From: Trichoplax sp. H2
Taxonomy: Eukaryota > Placozoa > Uniplacotomia > Trichoplacea
Reading direction: 5' to 3'
NCBI GenBank assembly: GCA_003344405.1
Contig: NOWV01000244.1
Coordinates: 1-64,000, forward strand
DNA length: 64,000 nt
The notes under the pieces are model-generated. The model made no database searches. It saw nothing but the letters and a program-made list of their open reading frames with translations, and was not told the DNA's origin. How positions within the stretch are numbered: position 1 is the first letter of the stretch; every line of letters begins with the position of its first letter. Made by a program: the position numbers and the translations under genes. This document shows positions 60,672 to 64,000 of the stretch, piece by piece.

Positions 60672-63604
60672 ATGGAGTTCCCTCAATTAGGCCAAAATTG
60701 CTCCAATCCTCAATGCTCAAGATTAGGTAGATGGCCACCATTGACATCAGTGATAGTACAAGTAGAGTAGAGAGTACTGATACCTATTTTTCAAATGCAG
60801 TTGCTACTTGCTTGCTACAATCTTACTGTCAGGGATGATGTTGATGACATTGTTTTGCGGATAGGATAGGGATGGCATGATCAATGAATAGGCTCAATTT
60901 GCTTTGCAGTTGCTAATCGATCTTATTAGAGAGGAAAAAATGTGGGAAATGCCACAATTTGTACTAGACTCATTCTATTAGTAAATAAAAGCTGGAGTCA
61001 GCATGCTGTAGTTGAAGAATATCCCATCTCATAAATCGCCATGACGCCAGTTGATAGTCTTGCCCTAGTATGACTTACCTTCCATTCGATGTGCTGTAAA
61101 ATGGTGTGTAGAAAGTACTACTGACGTAGCCTATCTTCCAGTCTACTATCATGTATCCATCTTGATGTAAAATATCCTGCATTTTCATCAACATTATTGA
61201 CATTGCATAGGCAATTGCAACTGGTATACTCTATACTAGCTTTTGATCAACGCATCTTCTTGACTGCTAGTTCATACGCCAAATGGTAATCCTTCTGTAA
61301 CCTGCTTATATCCCTCAAAGCCATCTTTACTTGCTTGCATGCATACAAGTCGTTTCTTGATAGCAGGCCAATCTAGATCGATTACCAATTTCTAAATCTA
61401 GTGACAAGAATGGATACTTATCGGAAATAATTGATAGTCCAACATTCTAAATGTCAATTTGAGCACCGTAGTATTGATTAAATCCATCAAAAAAATATTA
61501 CATTTGTAATAAGGAGAACATCATATTATATTATTGGTTCGTAAATACTACTTGTGTATACTAATTCAGCAAATAAAGTAGCAATTACTTACTACAGACT
61601 TACATAAGGCATTGGTGTATGCTTTTAAAACTATGCTATACAGTAATTTGTTTAGAATTGGTTAAAGATGGAAACAATACCGCCTTAGATTCACGATAGA
61701 AGATATGTGAAGGTCTTACTATACTGTAGACATTGCAGTGATTTAGAATACAGCAATTGAAAACCTTTCATATCCATAGTGTAAGGAATGATTCAGTTAG
61801 ATACGACCTACAGTGTTGCCAAATTATTCATAACAATCTTCGTCTCTTCTGATGACGGAGTCGCAATGATACTGATATGTACTTGTATTTGAAACGTTTC
61901 CATTACCATTCTATTACAACGGAATTCAATGCTACTTTTTAGGATGTACAAGTACCTGTCTGCCCTTTATGCAATCAACCAGTACCAGTTGGTAAGGGTG
62001 AATCACCGGACGATAAGGTAATTTCATGTTTCGTTTACCTTATAAGACCTATGTGTAGTAAAGCAGTAAGGTGCGCCAGTCATTGTAGTTGTTGGTTAGG
62101 CTACTTAAGATTTAGTTGAAATATTCAATTGAAGTTTGTTACTCCAAATGGACGTTCTAATTGCAATTGGAAACGGATTATTTCTAAACTAACTGTCCGA
62201 TGAATCGATAGGTTAGTAGGCATATGGACAATGATTGCAAATTTGAGAAACCTGTTAAGCGAAGTAATCGATGCTCACTTAAAGGTTGCAAAATGATTGA
62301 GGTACGTATATTCGTAATTGATTAACGCTACTCAAATATGGATTGTAACGAGAATCAGCAACTGATTGGCAAATATTTACGTTAACATTCGCTTTGAATA
62401 TTAGCGAACAATTTACCATTATTAAACAATTATAATCACAACGTATACATGTACAGTCTTCTATCATGGTAAATGATACTGTATTGAATTTTTGCGCTTT
62501 TTTGGACTTTTGCAGCTAGTTCCTGTTGTCTGTCCTAGTTGTAAAAAAAACTTTTGCCTTAAACACCGACATGAACAGGATCATAACTGCCAACCTAGGT
62601 AAAAATCATTTCATTCCCAATGAACTAAATCTTTGTTGCCCAGAGTCAAAAAGTATCGGAAATAATCAATTTTAATGGACTGAAATATCTTTTACCTGTT
62701 AAAGGAAATGCACTGTTCTTTTATTTGATTATCAAATTAATTTAAGCTCCATATTTCTGGTGTATCTTCAAAATGTTTAAATTTGTCTAAACTAAAACAT
62801 GTTACTCATGATCTACAACCAGTAATAGGCTCGGTACGACTAAAACCATCAATCCGAGGCCGAAATACTCTTACCAGCAATCGACATTATCACAAATTGG
62901 GGGTTCACTTAACAGGTTGATTTACAATACCTAATTTAAATTATGGCTATTTAATATATCATTTCGGGTTCGTTCATACTTCAGTATTGTAACGCTTTAT
63001 AATGACAATAATAGACAAAGACAAGAGCGACTCCAAAGACAGCAATTAAGTTCGGCAAATGGCAATAAGAGACAGTTACCAGTACAAGAAAATTATGGAC
63101 AACTTCAGACTCAAATGGTAATATTTGATATCCGATATAGTACTTATATATTAGTTACATAAATGGTAGTAGAAATAAAAATTTAACTTTCCTTTACAAT
63201 TAGACAGAAGACGAAGCTTATGCGCTTGCAGTACAAGCATCTTTGGCAGATTCAGGCACGACGCATCAAGGAATGCAATCGTCAAGTTCGGCATCCAGGT
63301 TTATTTATTAACATTTTTAATTAAAGAGCAATAAATTCATTATGAACTACGCACTAAATACTAATAAAACGTCATTATTCATAAAGGCAACAAGAAGATT
63401 CTGACAAAGAATTAGCACAGGCTATCGCCGCATCATTGCAAGAATCCAACCCAACGAGGAAAGATCAGAAGGTATAGCGACCTTTTAATGTTCTTTTGAC
63501 TATTTCACTGTTACTACTGCAGTTTAGCATATTAATTAATTCTGATGTTCGATTGCTTTTTTTCTCAGAAATCGGAGAGCAAGTTTGACTGTGTTCTGTC
63601 GTAG
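60672..63604 (+). CDS. ZFAND2B: ZFAND2B-like (AIRAPL) AN1 zinc finger/UIM protein
   Basis: AN1-type protein linking the proteasome and ubiquitin chains in proteotoxic stress. Exons found: 60672-60726, 61943-62017, 62212-62301, 62516-62598, 62829-62914, 63015-63117, 63204-63298, 63387-63471, 63569-63604. It starts MEFPQLGQNCSNPQCSRL like human ZFAND2. Next come VQVPVCPLCNQPVPVGKG, a second AN1 finger (CSLKGCKMIE, VCPSCKKNFCLKHRHEQDHNC), a Gln-rich linker, two ubiquitin-interacting motifs (EDEAYALAVQASLAD, DKELAQAIAASLQES) and a C-terminal CVLS CaaX box. Human ZFAND2B also ends in a prenylated CaaX. An exon (length 3n+2) completing the first AN1 finger should lie in the 1.2 kb intron 60727-61942, but I could not find it. 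Alternative terminal exons exist: an acceptor at 63521 gives a different tail without CaaX. Confidence 0.9.
61079..61372 (-). other. Two unassigned exon-like segments opposite the ZFAND2 intron
   Basis: On the minus strand two open segments have good splice borders: 61372-61278 (acceptor TCTAG, donor GTATGA; reads DWPAIKKRLVCMQASKDG, FEGYKQVTEGLPFG) and 61176-61079 (acceptor TGCAG, donor GTAAGTC; reads DILHQDGYMIVDWKIGYVSS). They join in phase across a 101 bp intron. I do not recognise a family, and neither a start nor an end was found. They may be remnants of a gene or chance. Confidence 0.35.
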
Positions 63605-64000
63605 CGTTCTGTTCAAATATGATTTTGATACTAATCGAAATACAATTTAATATCTGTCTTTTAATAATTCTGCGAGTATTTGGCATTTGTGCTATCCTGT
63701 AACGAAATATGCTCATTAAATAATATGCTATGTAATAGGTCTTTAATGTTATTAAAATATAAATATGTAAATAGATTATACAATTCGTCAGTAACTTCAC
63801 ATTATTCTGCCAAAAATAACGTAATTTAAAATGGAATTACTGATTGAAACCTGCAGGCCTTCGCTAAAACGGCACTGTACATAAAATGAATGAATTATTT
63901 CAACTTTTGTATTCGCTAATACGGACTATCGCTGAAATATTACTTCAGCCCGAATGCTCACGTACATTGATTCTTGATAGTAATAGTTATATGCTACTAT
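63605..64000. other. 3' flank of the ZFAND2 gene
   Basis: AT-rich, with possible ATTAAA polyadenylation signals near 63716. The 111-codon minus-strand open frame at 63465-63800 overlaps ZFAND2 exons and is not supported. Confidence 0.5.

Noticed and set aside
59094-60672. Several 60-100 codon open frames on both strands (e.g. 59964-60197, 60001-60273, 60367-60672)
   Set aside because: They spell Tyr/Cys/Thr/Val/Ser-type repeats that arise from translating GTAC palindromes; the self-complementary repeat gives open frames on both strands.
1-64000. CRISPR arrays, operons or prophage
   Set aside because: The DNA is eukaryotic with spliceosomal introns throughout; the tandem repeats are minisatellites without uniform spacers.

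Overview
The window is eukaryotic nuclear DNA from an animal. It is AT-rich and its genes are cut into many small exons by mostly short GT-AG introns. Clear metazoan housekeeping genes (SMC6, ZNHIT6/BCD1, RPB6, TRAPPC10, eIF1A, ZFAND2/AIRAP, MANEA) sit beside large signalling ATPases and a Roco-Death protein. Gene density, short introns and this signalling repertoire suggest an early-branching animal, with a placozoan such as Trichoplax or Hoilungia my best guess. That is inference. All exon models were read by eye from splice sites and family similarity. Two runs of 20 Ns show this is a draft assembly.

Layout, left to right. 272-9850 (-): complete SMC6 (28 exons, 1154 aa), with a near-identical ~546 bp block on both sides of an N gap and an intron full of a ~150 bp repeat. 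10890-14626 (+): a JmjC Fe(II)/2-oxoglutarate hydroxylase closely like FIH (HIF1AN), divergent from SMC6. 16378-18938 (-): box C/D snoRNP factor ZNHIT6 with a long acidic C-terminal tail. 21891-23582 (-): RPB6 (POLR2F). 24400-31680 (+): a 1145-aa DUF4062-NACHT ATPase with a long polar N terminus and a Cys-rich C terminus. 33029 to about 39665 (-): TRAPPC10. 46190-47635 (+): a single-exon kinesin-light-chain-type TPR protein. 48016-50748 (+): a Roc-COR-Death (Roco) protein. 53277-54629 (+): intronless endo-alpha-mannosidase (GH99). 56716-58996 (-): eIF1A. 60672-63604 (+): ZFAND2B-like AN1/UIM protein ending in a CaaX box.

Between and inside these genes lies much local repeat DNA: minisatellites in introns of SMC6, the FIH-like gene and eIF1A; tandem duplications at 14.8, 15.3, 43.6 and 51.5 kb; and a scattered palindromic word family built on GTACTGTAC/TACTGTACAGTA, densest at 59.2-60.5 kb. 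Most small open frames in those places are translations of repeats and are not annotated.

The genes do not form one pathway. Housekeeping functions (chromosome maintenance, transcription, translation initiation, snoRNP assembly, Golgi traffic, N-glycan processing, proteasome stress response) are mixed with three candidate signalling genes (DUF4062-NACHT, TPR, Roco-Death). The last two are same-strand neighbours 380 bp apart. The least explained items are the repeated SIM-like/NLS-like module at the SMC6 N terminus, the DUF4062-NACHT-Cys architecture, the exon-derived repeat in the FIH-like intron, and two unassigned exon-like segments opposite the ZFAND2 gene.
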